This document shows, piece after piece, positions 32,008-40,371 of a DNA stretch of 64,000 nt. Position numbers and translations under genes: made by a program. Under the pieces are notes generated by a model. It searched no databases. It saw only the letters and a list, made by a program, of their open reading frames with translations, and was not told the DNA's origin. The DNA is from AWTP1-18 sp036504515 (lineage in GTDB: Bacteria; Pseudomonadota; Gammaproteobacteria; Burkholderiales; Rhodocyclaceae). The stretch's first letter is position 1. Every line of letters starts with the position of its first letter. The stretch is from positions 1-64,000 of the forward strand of contig DASXVA010000001.1 in NCBI GenBank assembly GCA_036504515.1. The letters run 5' to 3'.

Positions 32008-33149
32008 TATTCCTTTGCTGTTTTTTCCAGCAGGCGCCGGCTTTCCTTGGGGTCGCGGAACACCAGGGGCTGCACCGGCACGATGCTCTGCTCGGCCCGA
32101 GCCACAGCGGCCTCCACCAAGCCGTGGTTGGGGCTCTTGGGGCAAACCGGGTCGGTGGCGGCAGCGTCCTCGGTCAGCAGATAGGCCTGGCAGCGACAGC
32201 CGCCCAGGTCTTGCTCCTTGTGCTCGCAGCTGCGACAAGGGTCTCGCATCCATTCGGTGCCCCGGTAGAAATTAAAGCCGGGGGAATCGTTCCAGATGAC
32301 CGCCACATCCATATCTTTGACGTTGGGGAACTCCAGACCCGGCAACATCCGCGCCGTATGGCAGGGCAAGGCAGTACCGTCCGGAGTCACGGTGAGAAAG
32401 ACATTGCCCCAACCGTTCATGCACTTCTTCGGTTTGCCCTCGTGGTAGTCGGGGACGACGAAGAGGATGCGCATCTTGCCCGCCAGCTTTTCCTTCCAGC
32501 GGTCGGTGACTTCCTCGGCCCGGCGCAGTTGCTCCCGGGACGGCATCAGATGGTCGCGGTTTTCCAGAGCCCAGGAGTAGTACTGGGCATTGGCCAGTTC
32601 CAGATACTCGGCGCCGAGGTCGGCGGCCATCTGGATGATGCGGTCCATGTGCTCAATGTTGAGTCGGTGGATCACCACGTTCATCACCATGGGCCAGCCC
32701 CGGGCCTTGATCATGTCCCCCACCCGCTGCTTGAGATCGAAGGTGCGGGTGTGGGTGAGGAAGTCGTTGATCTCCTTGGTCGAATCCTGGAATGAAAGCT
32801 GGATGTGATCCAGGCCGGCAGCCTTGAGGGCGTCGAGGCGGGCCTCGGTGAGACCGACGCCGGAGGTGATCAGGTTGGTGTAGTAGCCCAGCTTGTGGGC
32901 CTCGGCCACCAGCTGCTCCAGATCCTCCCGCAGCAGCGGCTCACCGCCGGAAAAGCCGCACTGCACGGCCCCCAACTCCCGCGACTGACGCAGCACCCGC
33001 AGCCAATCCTCAGTGTCCAGCTCCGCCTCGTGACGGGCGAAATCCACCGGGTTGTAGCAGAACACGCAGTGCAGCGGGCAGCGGTAAGTCAGCTCCGCCA
33101 GCAGCCACAAGGGCTGGCCTATGCTGCCCAGCCTGCTCGGCGCGTTCAT
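32007..33149 (-). CDS. pqqE: PQQ synthase PqqE (radical SAM)
   Basis: Radical SAM enzyme that, with PqqD, links Glu and Tyr of the PqqA peptide. The cluster motif is CPLHCVFCYNP (CxxxCxxC). The C-terminal SPASM region carries further cysteines (KKCMNGWG, LPCHTARM, DPCRSCEHKEQDLGGCRCQA). The start at 33149 (MNAPSRLGSIGQPL) overlaps the pqqD stop by ATGA; upstream in-frame codons lie inside pqqD. About 380 residues is typical. Confidence 0.97.
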   Translation of the reverse strand: MNAPSRLGSIGQPLWLLAELTYRCPLHCVFCYNPVDFARHEAELDTEDWLRVLRQSRELGAVQCGFSGGEPLLREDLEQLVAEAHKLGYYTNLITSGVGLTEARLDALKAAGLDHIQLSFQDSTKEINDFLTHTRTFDLKQRVGDMIKARGWPMVMNVVIHRLNIEHMDRIIQMAADLGAEYLELANAQYYSWALENRDHLMPSREQLRRAEEVTDRWKEKLAGKMRILFVVPDYHEGKPKKCMNGWGNVFLTVTPDGTALPCHTARMLPGLEFPNVKDMDVAVIWNDSPGFNFYRGTEWMRDPCRSCEHKEQDLGGCRCQAYLLTEDAAATDPVCPKSPNHGLVEAAVARAEQSIVPVQPLVFRDPKESRRLLEKTAKE

Positions 33150-33445
33150 GCCGCCACCTCGATGCCCAGCACCAGCCAGTTGCGTTCCACCGCCATCTTG
33201 AGGAAGGCGCAAACGTCGGCCTCAAGGCCCGGCTGGCCGCTCATGGCGAAAGTCTTTTCCAGGTCGGCAACGATGGCCGCCACCGTGGTCTTGCCATCGC
33301 AGCGGGCGAGGATTTCGCCGCCGCTCTGGTTGAGCTTGACCATGCCTTCCGGGTAGAGCAACACATGGCAATCCTGTGCTGGCTCCCACTGGAAGCGGAA
33401 GCCATGGCCAAGGCGGGGCAGCGCCGCCGTAATTTCTTGCGTCAT
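33146..33445 (-). CDS. pqqD: PQQ biosynthesis peptide chaperone PqqD
   Basis: A 99-residue RiPP-recognition protein that presents PqqA to PqqE. It shows the PqqD fold features PRLGHGFRFQWEPAQDCHVL, LNQSGGEILARCDG and a C-terminal helix ending in RNWL. The start at 33445 (MTQEITAALPRL) overlaps the pqqC stop by 4 bases; the open frame further upstream lies inside pqqC. Confidence 0.95.
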   Translation of the reverse strand: MTQEITAALPRLGHGFRFQWEPAQDCHVLLYPEGMVKLNQSGGEILARCDGKTTVAAIVADLEKTFAMSGQPGLEADVCAFLKMAVERNWLVLGIEVAA

Positions 33446-34254
33446 GCCGCCACCGGCAGCACAACACCGGCTGGCTGTGCCGAGACCACGCCGTTGGTAC
33501 CGTAGTGCTGGCCCATAGCGTCGTTCATAACCCAAAGGATGTCGAGCTTGAACTTGAGGATCTGCAACGCCCGCTCCTGCAGGGCCCGGGTGTTGAAGTA
33601 ATCGAGGGTCACGTTGAGGCCCTGGATCACGTCCCGCGGCGCCTGGCTGGTGCGGTTGCGGAAGTACTGTAGCCCTTCCGGCTCAATCCAGGTGTAGTGC
33701 TCGGGCCAGGTGGCCAAGCGCTGCTTGTGGATGTCCGGCGCGAACAGCTCGGTGAGGGAGGAGCAGACCCCTTCTTGCCACGGGGCGCGACGGGCGAAAT
33801 TGACGTAGGCGTCTACAGCGAAACGCACGCCGGGCAGTACATGGCGCAGATCCACGATCTCCTCCCGGCTCAGACCCACCGCCAGGCCGAGTCGGATCCA
33901 GGCTTCGATGCCGCCTGCGTCCATCTGCTTTTCGCTGTTGGGAAGACCATACTCGAAGCCGTCGTGGTCGAGGATGCGCTGGATCCAGCCGCGGCGCATT
34001 TCCCGGTCGGGGCAATTGGCCATGATGGCGGCATCCTTGACCGGTATCGCGATCTGGTAATAAAAGCGGTTCGCCACCCAACCGCGAATTTGCTCCGGCG
34101 TCGCCTTGCCAGTGTTGAGCATGACGTTGAAGGCGTGGAAGATGTGGTACGACTTGCCGTTCTCCCGCAGCTGGGCTTCAAACTCCTCCCGGCTCCAGGG
34201 TTCGCGGCCGTCGGCCACGGGGGCGGATTCAGCAAGAAGGTCGGCTCGGATCAT
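33442..34254 (-). CDS. pqqC: pyrroloquinoline-quinone synthase PqqC
   Basis: Cofactor-free oxidase that carries out the final ring closure and eight-electron oxidation to PQQ. It is a heme-oxygenase-like helical protein with YHIFHAFNVMLNTG, RFYYQIAIPVKDAAIMANCP and FEYGLPNSEKQMDAGG. Of the two possible starts, ATG at 34254 has GGAG at proper distance, whereas the GTG at 34269 would lie over that site. About 270 residues. The gap to pqqB is 22 bp. Confidence 0.95.
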   Translation of the reverse strand: MIRADLLAESAPVADGREPWSREEFEAQLRENGKSYHIFHAFNVMLNTGKATPEQIRGWVANRFYYQIAIPVKDAAIMANCPDREMRRGWIQRILDHDGFEYGLPNSEKQMDAGGIEAWIRLGLAVGLSREEIVDLRHVLPGVRFAVDAYVNFARRAPWQEGVCSSLTELFAPDIHKQRLATWPEHYTWIEPEGLQYFRNRTSQAPRDVIQGLNVTLDYFNTRALQERALQILKFKLDILWVMNDAMGQHYGTNGVVSAQPAGVVLPVAA

Positions 34255-34276
34255 GGTGTGGGTCTCCACAGAAAAA

Positions 34277-35194
34277 TCAAAAAGTGATGCGCATCCCGTC
34301 CTCGGCGACTTCGATACCGCGCCGGGTCAGTTCGGCCCGTTGCGGCGAGTCCTCGTCGAGGATGGGGTTGGTATTGTTGATGTGGATCAGGATCTTGCGC
34401 ACAGACTTGGGCAGTTCGCCGAGCCAGTCCATCATGCCGCCCGTGCCGGACTGGGGCAGGTGGCCGATGTCGCGGGCAGTCTTGTCGGATAGTCCGGCAG
34501 AGATCATTTCGTCATCGGTCCAGAAGGTGCCGTCCACCAGCACGCAGTCGGCCTCCTTCATACGGGCGAATACCTGGGGATCGTTGGCGCCCAGGCCCGG
34601 TGCGTAGAACAGGCGTTTGCCGCTGGCCTGGTCGGTAATCGTTAGGCCGATGTTGTCGCCGTCCACCGACTGCTCTCGGTGGGGCGAATAGGGGGCGGCC
34701 TTGCTGGTCAGAGGCAGAGCGGAAAAACTCAGGCCCTGTACCTTGTCCATGGCAAAGGGGCTGCCATCCAGGGGCACGGAATGCCGGACCACGCCGCTGT
34801 AATGGGCCAGCACCTTGAGTACCGGATTACCGGTGGTCAGGTCTTCGTACACCGGATCGGCGCACCACAGGGGCAGAGGCTGCTTTTGTTCGCGCAGCAT
34901 GAAGAGGCCGGTGGCATGGTCGATCTGGCCATCCACTAGCAACACGCCGCCGATGCCGGTATCGCGCAGGGCCCGGTGAGGCTGCAGTTCCGGGGTGGCC
35001 TTGATCTGCAGGAGGATGTCCGGCGAAGCATTGAGCAGTGCCCAGTCGACGCCGTCGGCGCTGACGCAGATGGAGGACTGGGTGCGCGGCTTGGCTCGCA
35101 CGCTGCCATCCCGCACTCCGGCGCAATTGCGGCAGTTACAATTCCATTGAGGAAAGCCGCCGCCGGCCGAGGCCCCCAGTATGATCAGTTTCAT
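34277..35194 (-). CDS. pqqB: PQQ biosynthesis protein PqqB
   Basis: A 305-residue metallo-beta-lactamase-fold protein, thought to oxidise or hydroxylate the PqqA-derived diamino acid. It has the N-terminus ILGASAGGGFPQWNCNC, with zinc-site cysteines, and DGQIDHATGLFMLRE, in which the usual HxHxDH site is modified as in other PqqB proteins. It is separated from pqqA by the 122-bp palindromic element at 35283-35404, which probably lowers its expression relative to pqqA. Confidence 0.95.
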   Translation of the reverse strand: MKLIILGASAGGGFPQWNCNCRNCAGVRDGSVRAKPRTQSSICVSADGVDWALLNASPDILLQIKATPELQPHRALRDTGIGGVLLVDGQIDHATGLFMLREQKQPLPLWCADPVYEDLTTGNPVLKVLAHYSGVVRHSVPLDGSPFAMDKVQGLSFSALPLTSKAAPYSPHREQSVDGDNIGLTITDQASGKRLFYAPGLGANDPQVFARMKEADCVLVDGTFWTDDEMISAGLSDKTARDIGHLPQSGTGGMMDWLGELPKSVRKILIHINNTNPILDEDSPQRAELTRRGIEVAEDGMRITF

Positions 35195-35282
35195 GGTGGT
35201 TTGCTAACGCGTGAAATCGGAGGAAGAAGTCTGAGCACCGCCACCGGAAGCCGAGGCTCCGATGACGGATCACCGTCTGCCG

Positions 35283-35404
35283 ACGTTCGTGAATAAATCG
35301 TAGCGAGCGGTCCTAGCCTGGCCCGAGAAGCGCAGCCGTACACGAAGTACGGCGAGCATCCCAGGGCCGGGATCGGGCCGCGCAGTAGATTTATTCGCGG
35401 ACGT
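35283..35404. mobile_element. 122-bp palindromic element between pqqA and pqqB
   Basis: Terminal inverted repeats of 17 bp with two mismatches (ACGTTCGTGAATAAATC at the left; ACGTCCGCGAATAAATC as the reverse complement of the right end, 35388-35404). Inside are CCTGGCCC/GGGCCGGG-type arms and a central hairpin GCCGTAC-ACGAA-GTACGGC (about 35334-35352). There is no open frame. It lies one base past the pqqA stop codon. It is a different family from the 267-bp element at 31741, but has the same design. In RNA it would be a strong stem-loop. Confidence 0.7.
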
Positions 35405-35405
35405 T

Positions 35406-35480
35406 TTAGCGGGCGGCGATATACATGGTGATTTCGAAGCCGAAGCGGAAATCACAAGCGGTCGGGGTTTCCCATTTCAT
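35406..35480 (-). CDS. pqqA: PQQ precursor peptide PqqA
   Basis: A 24-residue peptide, too short for ordinary gene calling, starting MKWETPTACDF and ending EITMYIAAR. The Glu and Tyr that become PQQ are in the conserved ExxxY spacing (E-I-T-M-Y). GAGGAG lies 7-8 nt before the ATG. It is the first gene of pqqABCDE and stands immediately before the palindromic element, the usual way to make more precursor than enzyme. Confidence 0.96.
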   Translation of the reverse strand: MKWETPTACDFRFGFEITMYIAAR

Positions 35481-35609
35481 GGCAAGTCTCCTCAAGGTTT
35501 CATTAAGTGCCGTGGCAGCAAGTTGCTCCGGCCCGGACCCATGCCGCAAATACTTTAGGCTTCACAGGTCTGAACGAACTATCCCCTTTTTGGCGACGGC
35601 CCTCCCCCA

Positions 35610-35639
35610 GAAAACCATGAATTGGGTCTCATGGTTTTC
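35610..35639. repeat. 11-bp inverted repeat upstream of pqqA
   Basis: GAAAACCATGA (35610-35620) and TCATGGTTTTC (35629-35639) are perfect reverse complements over an 8-base spacer. It lies 130 bp upstream of pqqA and 40 bp upstream of the divergent pip gene, a position that fits an operator for either. There is no U tract, so a terminator is less likely. Confidence 0.55.
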
Positions 35640-35678
35640 ATGAGATGGCGGCGGGCAGCCCATCGGTAGAATCCGGCC

Positions 35679-36650
35679 ATGACTGCCGCCACCGATCTGC
35701 GCCCCCTTTACCCGCCCAGCCAGCCCTACGACGAGGCTTGGATCAATGTCTCCGCCAACCATCGGCTTTATTTCGAACAATGGGGCTCAGCGAACGGCAT
35801 TCCTGCCCTGGTGTTGCACGGCGGCCCCGGCTCGGGCTGTACCCCGGCCATGGCCCGCTTCTTCGATCCGCAACGCTACCGGATCATCCTGCTCGACCAG
35901 CGCGGCGCCGGACGGAGCGAACCCCAGGGCAGCCGCGAAGAAAACACGACAACCCTGCTGCTGGAAGATATAGAAGCCCTTCGTCGCCAACTCGGCATCG
36001 AACGCTGGCTGTTGCTGGGCGGCTCCTGGGGCGGCACCCTGGGCGTCCTGGCGGCGGCAGCCTATCCGCAGACAGTCAGTGGCCTGCTGCTGCGCAACCC
36101 ATTCCTCGCCCGGCAAGAAGATCTGGACTGGTTCTTTGATGGCGCGCGGCCCCTCCACGCCGAGCGTTGGCAACGCTGGCGAGCTTTAGGGGCCCCCGAA
36201 TCGGCAGGGGCGATGCTGCCTTGGCTGGAACAGCGTTTCGAATTGGCGACGGCGACAGAACTAAAGGCCCTGGTGCTGGCCTGGAGTCAGTGGGAAAACG
36301 CCCTGGCTCAAATAAGCGACGCAGCCCTGCCCAGCGAGGAAGCGCTGCCCCGTCTGGCAAAAAAGTACCGTCTGCAACTCCATTACTTCTGTCATGGCTG
36401 CCGACTGGAATCGAATGCAGTACTTACTGCTGCGGCCAACCTGGGAAACCTGCCGGTGCACATCCTCCAGGGCCGCATCGATCACGTCTGCCCCGCCCCC
36501 GGCGCGGAGGCCTTGCACCGAGCCATCGGTGGCAGTTCCCTGCAATGGATAGAAGGCGTTGGTCACGATCCCTATGCACCGACCATGATCGATGCCACCG
36601 TGACGGCCCTGGACCAGTTTGCCCTGTCGGGTCGCTTTCGCGGGGAATAA
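35679..36650 (+). CDS. pip: prolyl iminopeptidase
   Basis: An alpha/beta-hydrolase of 323 residues that removes N-terminal proline. The oxyanion HGGPGSGC, the nucleophile elbow GGSWGGTLG (Ser), DQRGAGRSEPQG, the later Asp in LQGRIDHVCPAP and His in GVGHDPYAP are all in place (S33 family). It is divergent from pqqA. A peptidase could serve PqqA trimming, but this family is mostly a general exopeptidase, so the link is only suggested by position. A TAGAAT box lies 6 nt before the ATG. Confidence 0.92.
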   Translation: MTAATDLRPLYPPSQPYDEAWINVSANHRLYFEQWGSANGIPALVLHGGPGSGCTPAMARFFDPQRYRIILLDQRGAGRSEPQGSREENTTTLLLEDIEALRRQLGIERWLLLGGSWGGTLGVLAAAAYPQTVSGLLLRNPFLARQEDLDWFFDGARPLHAERWQRWRALGAPESAGAMLPWLEQRFELATATELKALVLAWSQWENALAQISDAALPSEEALPRLAKKYRLQLHYFCHGCRLESNAVLTAAANLGNLPVHILQGRIDHVCPAPGAEALHRAIGGSSLQWIEGVGHDPYAPTMIDATVTALDQFALSGRFRGE

Positions 36651-36679
36651 AACCGAGAGAAGGTCGCCCCGGCAGGCAC

Positions 36680-37315
36680 CTACTGCGCCACTTCGTCCAG
36701 GCTGTCCTGCAGATGGCGCTGGTCAGCCCAGCAATCCACTTGCCAGCCATCGGGGCCGATCTGTACCCAGTTGAGAGCAGCGTTGGGGATGGGGAAGTCT
36801 CTCGGGCCCTCCAGGCTTCGGCCCTGGGCGCGGCGATAGATCACATCCAACACACCGCCATGGGCCACCAGTAGTACGGTCTGGCCCGCATGGGCATGGG
36901 CCAAACGGGCCAGGGTTTCGGCGATGCGCTGATCGAAGGCCCGCAGGCTTTCGCCGTCGTCGAAGCAGTGATCAATATCCCGGCTTTTATAGGCAGCGAA
37001 GGCTTCGGGGAAATCCCGCTCCACCTCCTCCGTCGTGCGGCCCTGAAACAGGCCGAAATGCCGCTCCCGCAGACCGGGCTCCAGTTGCGGCTTGAGGCCG
37101 GTCACCACGGCAATAGCGATGGCGGTTTCCTGGGTACGCTTCAGGTCGCTGCTGTAACAGGCGTCAAAGCGATGGGGCTGCAATCCCCAGGCCGCTGCCT
37201 CGGCCTGGCGCAAACCCGTTTCGTTGAGGCCAATGTCGATATGGCCTTGCAAGCGACGCTCGGCATTCCAGTCGGTTTCGCCATGGCGAACAATGCAGAA
37301 ACGGGTAATGCTCAT
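36680..37315 (-). CDS. histidine phosphatase family protein
   Basis: A 211-residue phosphatase of the phosphoglycerate-mutase superfamily. It has the catalytic RHGETDWN near residue 10, ERHFGLFQG with the acid residue, and the second histidine in LLVAHGGVLD. Similar proteins are called GpmB or CobC-like; the substrate cannot be told. It is 7 bp downstream of pmbA on the same strand and convergent with pip. Confidence 0.88.
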   Translation of the reverse strand: MSITRFCIVRHGETDWNAERRLQGHIDIGLNETGLRQAEAAAWGLQPHRFDACYSSDLKRTQETAIAIAVVTGLKPQLEPGLRERHFGLFQGRTTEEVERDFPEAFAAYKSRDIDHCFDDGESLRAFDQRIAETLARLAHAHAGQTVLLVAHGGVLDVIYRRAQGRSLEGPRDFPIPNAALNWVQIGPDGWQVDCWADQRHLQDSLDEVAQ

Positions 37316-37322
37316 ACCAAAC

Positions 37323-38663
37323 TCAGTTGCCAGCCACGGTCATCTGGTTGATCAGGACGGAACCGATCTGCTTGGAGCCCCGCACCAGTACGTCGGTGCC
37401 AATGTCGGCAATGCCCAGGAACATGTCCTTGAGGTTGCCGGCGATGGTGACTTCATGGACCGGATAGGCGATTTCACCCTTCTCGATCCAATAACCCGCA
37501 GCGCCGCGGGAATAGTCGCCGGTGACGTAATTGACGCCCTGGCCCAACAGTTCGGTCACCAGCAGGCCAGTGCCCATTTGCTTGATCAGCCCCTGCAGGT
37601 CGTGCTTGCCGGAAGAAGCAATCAGGTTGTGGCTGCCGCCGGCATTACCGGTGGTGGGCATGCCCAGCTTGCGGGCGGTATAGGTGGACAGGAAGTAGCC
37701 CTGCAACACGCCGTCCTTCACCACTTCCCGGTCCTTGGTCGCCACGCCGTCATCATCGAAGGGGCTGGAGGCCAGGGCCTTGGGCAGATGGGGACGTTCC
37801 GAGATTTGCAGGAATTTGGGGAAGATCTGTTTGCCCAGGGAGTCTGGCAGGAAGGTGGACTTGCGATAAAGAGCGCCACCGCTGACGGACTGGACAAAGC
37901 TGCCGAGCAGGCCAGCAGCCAAGGGGGCTTCAAAAATCACCGGCACCTTGCGGGTTTTCACTTTGCGGGCACCCAGGCGGGACAAGGCCCGGCGGGCAGC
38001 GTAGTCGCCGATGGCTTCCGGCGGGGCGAGATCGCGAGGGTCCCGTTTGCTGGAATACCAGTCGTCCCGCTGCATGTCGTCCCCTTCGCCGGCAATCATC
38101 GAGCAGGACAGGTAATGGCGGGAGGTGGCAAAGCCGTCGAGGAAGCCCAGGCTGTTGGCCGAAACAAAATGGGACTGCTGCACCGAAACGCTGGCCCCTT
38201 CCGAATTGGTGATGCGGGGGCTCACGGCAAAAGCGGCTTCTTCGCAGCGCCGGGCCAGATCGATGGACTCTTCCACCGTGATGTGCCAGGGGTGGTAAAG
38301 GTCCAGGTCCATGGGCGCCTTGACCAGCAAGGATGCGTCGGGCAAACCGGCGCAGTCGTCTTCGGCGGTGAAGCGGGCGATGGACAGTGCCGCATCCACG
38401 GTGGCCTTCAGGGCGCTGGAAGAAAAGTCGGAAGTGCTGGCATGGCCGCGGCGCTGGCCCATATAGACGGTAACGCCGATGCCCTTGTCGCGGTTGTACT
38501 CGATGGTCTCCACTTCGTCGCGGCGCACGGTGACGGACTGACCGAAACCTTCGGACACATCCACCTCACAGGCGCTGGCGCCTTTTTCGGCGGCGTGATC
38601 AAGGACTTGGCGTGCCAGGGAACGCAAATATTCCTGGTCGTAACTGAATTCGGAAGCGGACAT
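37323..38663 (-). CDS. pmbA: metalloprotease subunit PmbA (TldE)
   Basis: A 446-residue TldD/PmbA-family protein; with TldD it forms a peptidase that matures or degrades small peptides such as microcin B17 and CcdA. It shows DVSEGFGQSVTVRRDEVETIEYNRDKGIGVTVY at the N-terminus and the late GSHNLIASSG and TGDYSRGAAGYWIE motifs. It is divergent from yjgA. tldD is not in the window. Confidence 0.95.
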   Translation of the reverse strand: MSASEFSYDQEYLRSLARQVLDHAAEKGASACEVDVSEGFGQSVTVRRDEVETIEYNRDKGIGVTVYMGQRRGHASTSDFSSSALKATVDAALSIARFTAEDDCAGLPDASLLVKAPMDLDLYHPWHITVEESIDLARRCEEAAFAVSPRITNSEGASVSVQQSHFVSANSLGFLDGFATSRHYLSCSMIAGEGDDMQRDDWYSSKRDPRDLAPPEAIGDYAARRALSRLGARKVKTRKVPVIFEAPLAAGLLGSFVQSVSGGALYRKSTFLPDSLGKQIFPKFLQISERPHLPKALASSPFDDDGVATKDREVVKDGVLQGYFLSTYTARKLGMPTTGNAGGSHNLIASSGKHDLQGLIKQMGTGLLVTELLGQGVNYVTGDYSRGAAGYWIEKGEIAYPVHEVTIAGNLKDMFLGIADIGTDVLVRGSKQIGSVLINQMTVAGN

Positions 38664-38713
38664 GGAGATAACCGTCGGAAGTTAGGCTGCTAGGGAAGCT
38701 TATAATCATACCC

Positions 38714-39331
38714 GTGGATACAAAACTCATAGACCAAGACGACCTGCCCGAGGATGAGAATCCTGAAGAGGCAAGGTGGGAAGAAAACCGCCGCGGCCCA
38801 ACCAGCAGCCCTCCCAGCAAGTCCCGCAAGAAGCGGGAAGTGGAAGCATTGCAGGATTTGGGCGTGCAGTTGGTGGCCTTATCGACAGACAGGCTGAAGA
38901 AAATCAACCTGCCGGACAACCTGCGGGAAGCCGTGCGCGACGCCCAGCGGATCACCGCCCATGGCGCCAAGCGCCGCCAGTTCCAGTTGATCGGCAAGCT
39001 GATGCGGGAAATCGACCCCGCCCCCATTCAGGAAGCCCTGGACGAGGTGAACGGTGTTTCTGCCGCCGCGACCGCCCGGCTCCATGCCCTGGAACGGCAA
39101 CGGACCCGCCTGCTCGAAGACGAGAAGGTGGTGGGTGAAATCGCCGCCGAATATCCTTCTGTGGACCTGCAGCAACTGCGTCAGCTACGCCGCAATGCCC
39201 TCAAGGAACAGGAACAGAACAAGCCCCCCAAGGCCTTCCGCGAAATCTTCCGGGTCCTGAAAGAGTTGCAAACCCAGGCCCTGAAAGAAAAAGAGGAAGC
39301 TGAGGAAGCCATTGATGACGACGATCAGTGA
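38714..39331 (+). CDS. darP: ribosome-associated protein YjgA (DarP)
   Basis: A 205-residue, highly charged, helical protein that aids 50S subunit assembly. It shows SKSRKKREVEALQDLGVQLV, the LPDNLREAVRDAQRI and KRRQFQLIGKLMREID segments. The start is GTG at 38714; TATAAT at 38701-38706 lies 7 nt before it, leaving almost no leader. It is divergent from pmbA, the classical yjgA/pmbA arrangement, and overlaps mog by 17 bases. Confidence 0.92.
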   Translation: MDTKLIDQDDLPEDENPEEARWEENRRGPTSSPPSKSRKKREVEALQDLGVQLVALSTDRLKKINLPDNLREAVRDAQRITAHGAKRRQFQLIGKLMREIDPAPIQEALDEVNGVSAAATARLHALERQRTRLLEDEKVVGEIAAEYPSVDLQQLRQLRRNALKEQEQNKPPKAFREIFRVLKELQTQALKEKEEAEEAIDDDDQ

Positions 39332-39911
39332 CGAACTGATCATCGGCCTGGTCTCCATTTCGGACCGGGCCTCCTCCGGCGTCTACGAAGACAAGGGCCT
39401 CCCCGCTCTGCAGGAATGGTTCGGCGCCGCCCTGACCTCCCCCTGGCACATGGAGTCCCGCTTGATTCCTGATGAACAGGTGGTCATCGAGCACACCCTG
39501 ATGGACCTCTGCGACACCGTAGGTTGCCATCTGGTACTGACCACCGGCGGCACCGGCCCCACACCGCGGGACGTCACCCCCGAAGCCACCCTGGCCGTAG
39601 CCCACAAGGAAATGCCCGGCTTCGGCGAACAGATGCGGCAAATTTCCCTGCACTACGTCCCCACCGCCATCCTCTCTCGCCAGACCGCAGTCATTCGCGG
39701 CAAGAGCCTGATCCTCAACCTGCCGGGGCAACCCAAATCCATCAAGGAAACCCTGGAAGGGGTGAAGGATGCCGAAGGCAAACAGGTGGTACCCGGCATC
39801 TTCGCCGCAGTGCCCTATTGCCTCGACCTGATCGGAGGTCCCTACGTGGAAACCGACGAGGCCGTGGTCAAGGCCTTCCGTCCCAAGTCGGCCATCCGCC
39901 CACCAAAATAA
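39315..39911 (+). CDS. mog: molybdopterin adenylyltransferase
   Basis: Adenylylates molybdopterin before molybdenum insertion. It has the MoaB/Mog fold with GLVSISDRAS near the start, LVLTTGGTGPTPRDVTPEAT and LNLPGQPKSIKETL near the end. ATG at 39315 lies within the end of yjgA; a TTG one codon earlier is less likely. Length of 198 residues fits Mog rather than MoaB. It implies molybdoenzymes in the organism. Confidence 0.93.
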   Translation: MTTISDELIIGLVSISDRASSGVYEDKGLPALQEWFGAALTSPWHMESRLIPDEQVVIEHTLMDLCDTVGCHLVLTTGGTGPTPRDVTPEATLAVAHKEMPGFGEQMRQISLHYVPTAILSRQTAVIRGKSLILNLPGQPKSIKETLEGVKDAEGKQVVPGIFAAVPYCLDLIGGPYVETDEAVVKAFRPKSAIRPPK

Positions 39912-40371
39912 GCCCGCCTAGGGATGGGCTCAACAGCGAGTCCAGAAGACGCTCATCGTATTAATCCAGTAGTGTCTTGCGCATGAACATGCCACTCGCC
40001 GCCCCCATACAAGGGCGGCTACCGACCCAATCCCGCCGTTCAGCATTGGGCAGGTAACCGAGTACAACGGGCATTCAGGAGAGCTTTGGGGCATATTGGC
40101 TTTGAGAGACAGCATCCCATGCTGACGCACTCACCCTTCCACCCGGAGTCATGGCTGCTTACTGCAGCCATACCAGAGAAACTGGGGGAAAAGCTGCCAT
40201 TCGTATCCAAAAGCCAATTGTTACGTCTAACGGCCCCATCTTTGACAACAGTGACCATCTTCGCTGACTTGGTGTGAGTCGGTCCCCAAGCAGGAACTGT
40301 CTGTGCGTCGGTTCGGTTTGGACGGGAATAACCGATTAGACTCCTGACCGTTATCGCAAGACTCAACAAAA
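39912..40371. other. 460-bp non-coding gap with several hairpins
   Basis: No convincing gene; open frames on the minus strand have no recognisable protein. Perfect small inverted repeats are clustered here: GCCGCCC/GGGCGGC (39998-40019), CCCAAT/ATTGGG (40026-40050), CAGCAT/ATGCTG (40110-40124) and ATGGCTGC/GCAGCCAT (40151-40171). AGCCC/GGGCT just after mog could be a weak terminator. The promoter of the following cyclase should lie in the last 100 bp. Confidence 0.5.

Noticed and set aside
35195..35405. Possible second short peptide gene between pqqA and pqqB
   Set aside because: The stretch is explained by the palindromic element, and no frame with a start and ribosome site was found.
37224..38693. 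489-codon open frame opposite pmbA
   Set aside because: Shadow of pmbA; glycine- and histidine-rich low-information translation.
40040..40369. Possible small gene (109 codons) in the gap before the cyclase
   Set aside because: No ribosome site, no recognisable family, low-complexity composition; it covers several hairpins, so it is treated as non-coding.
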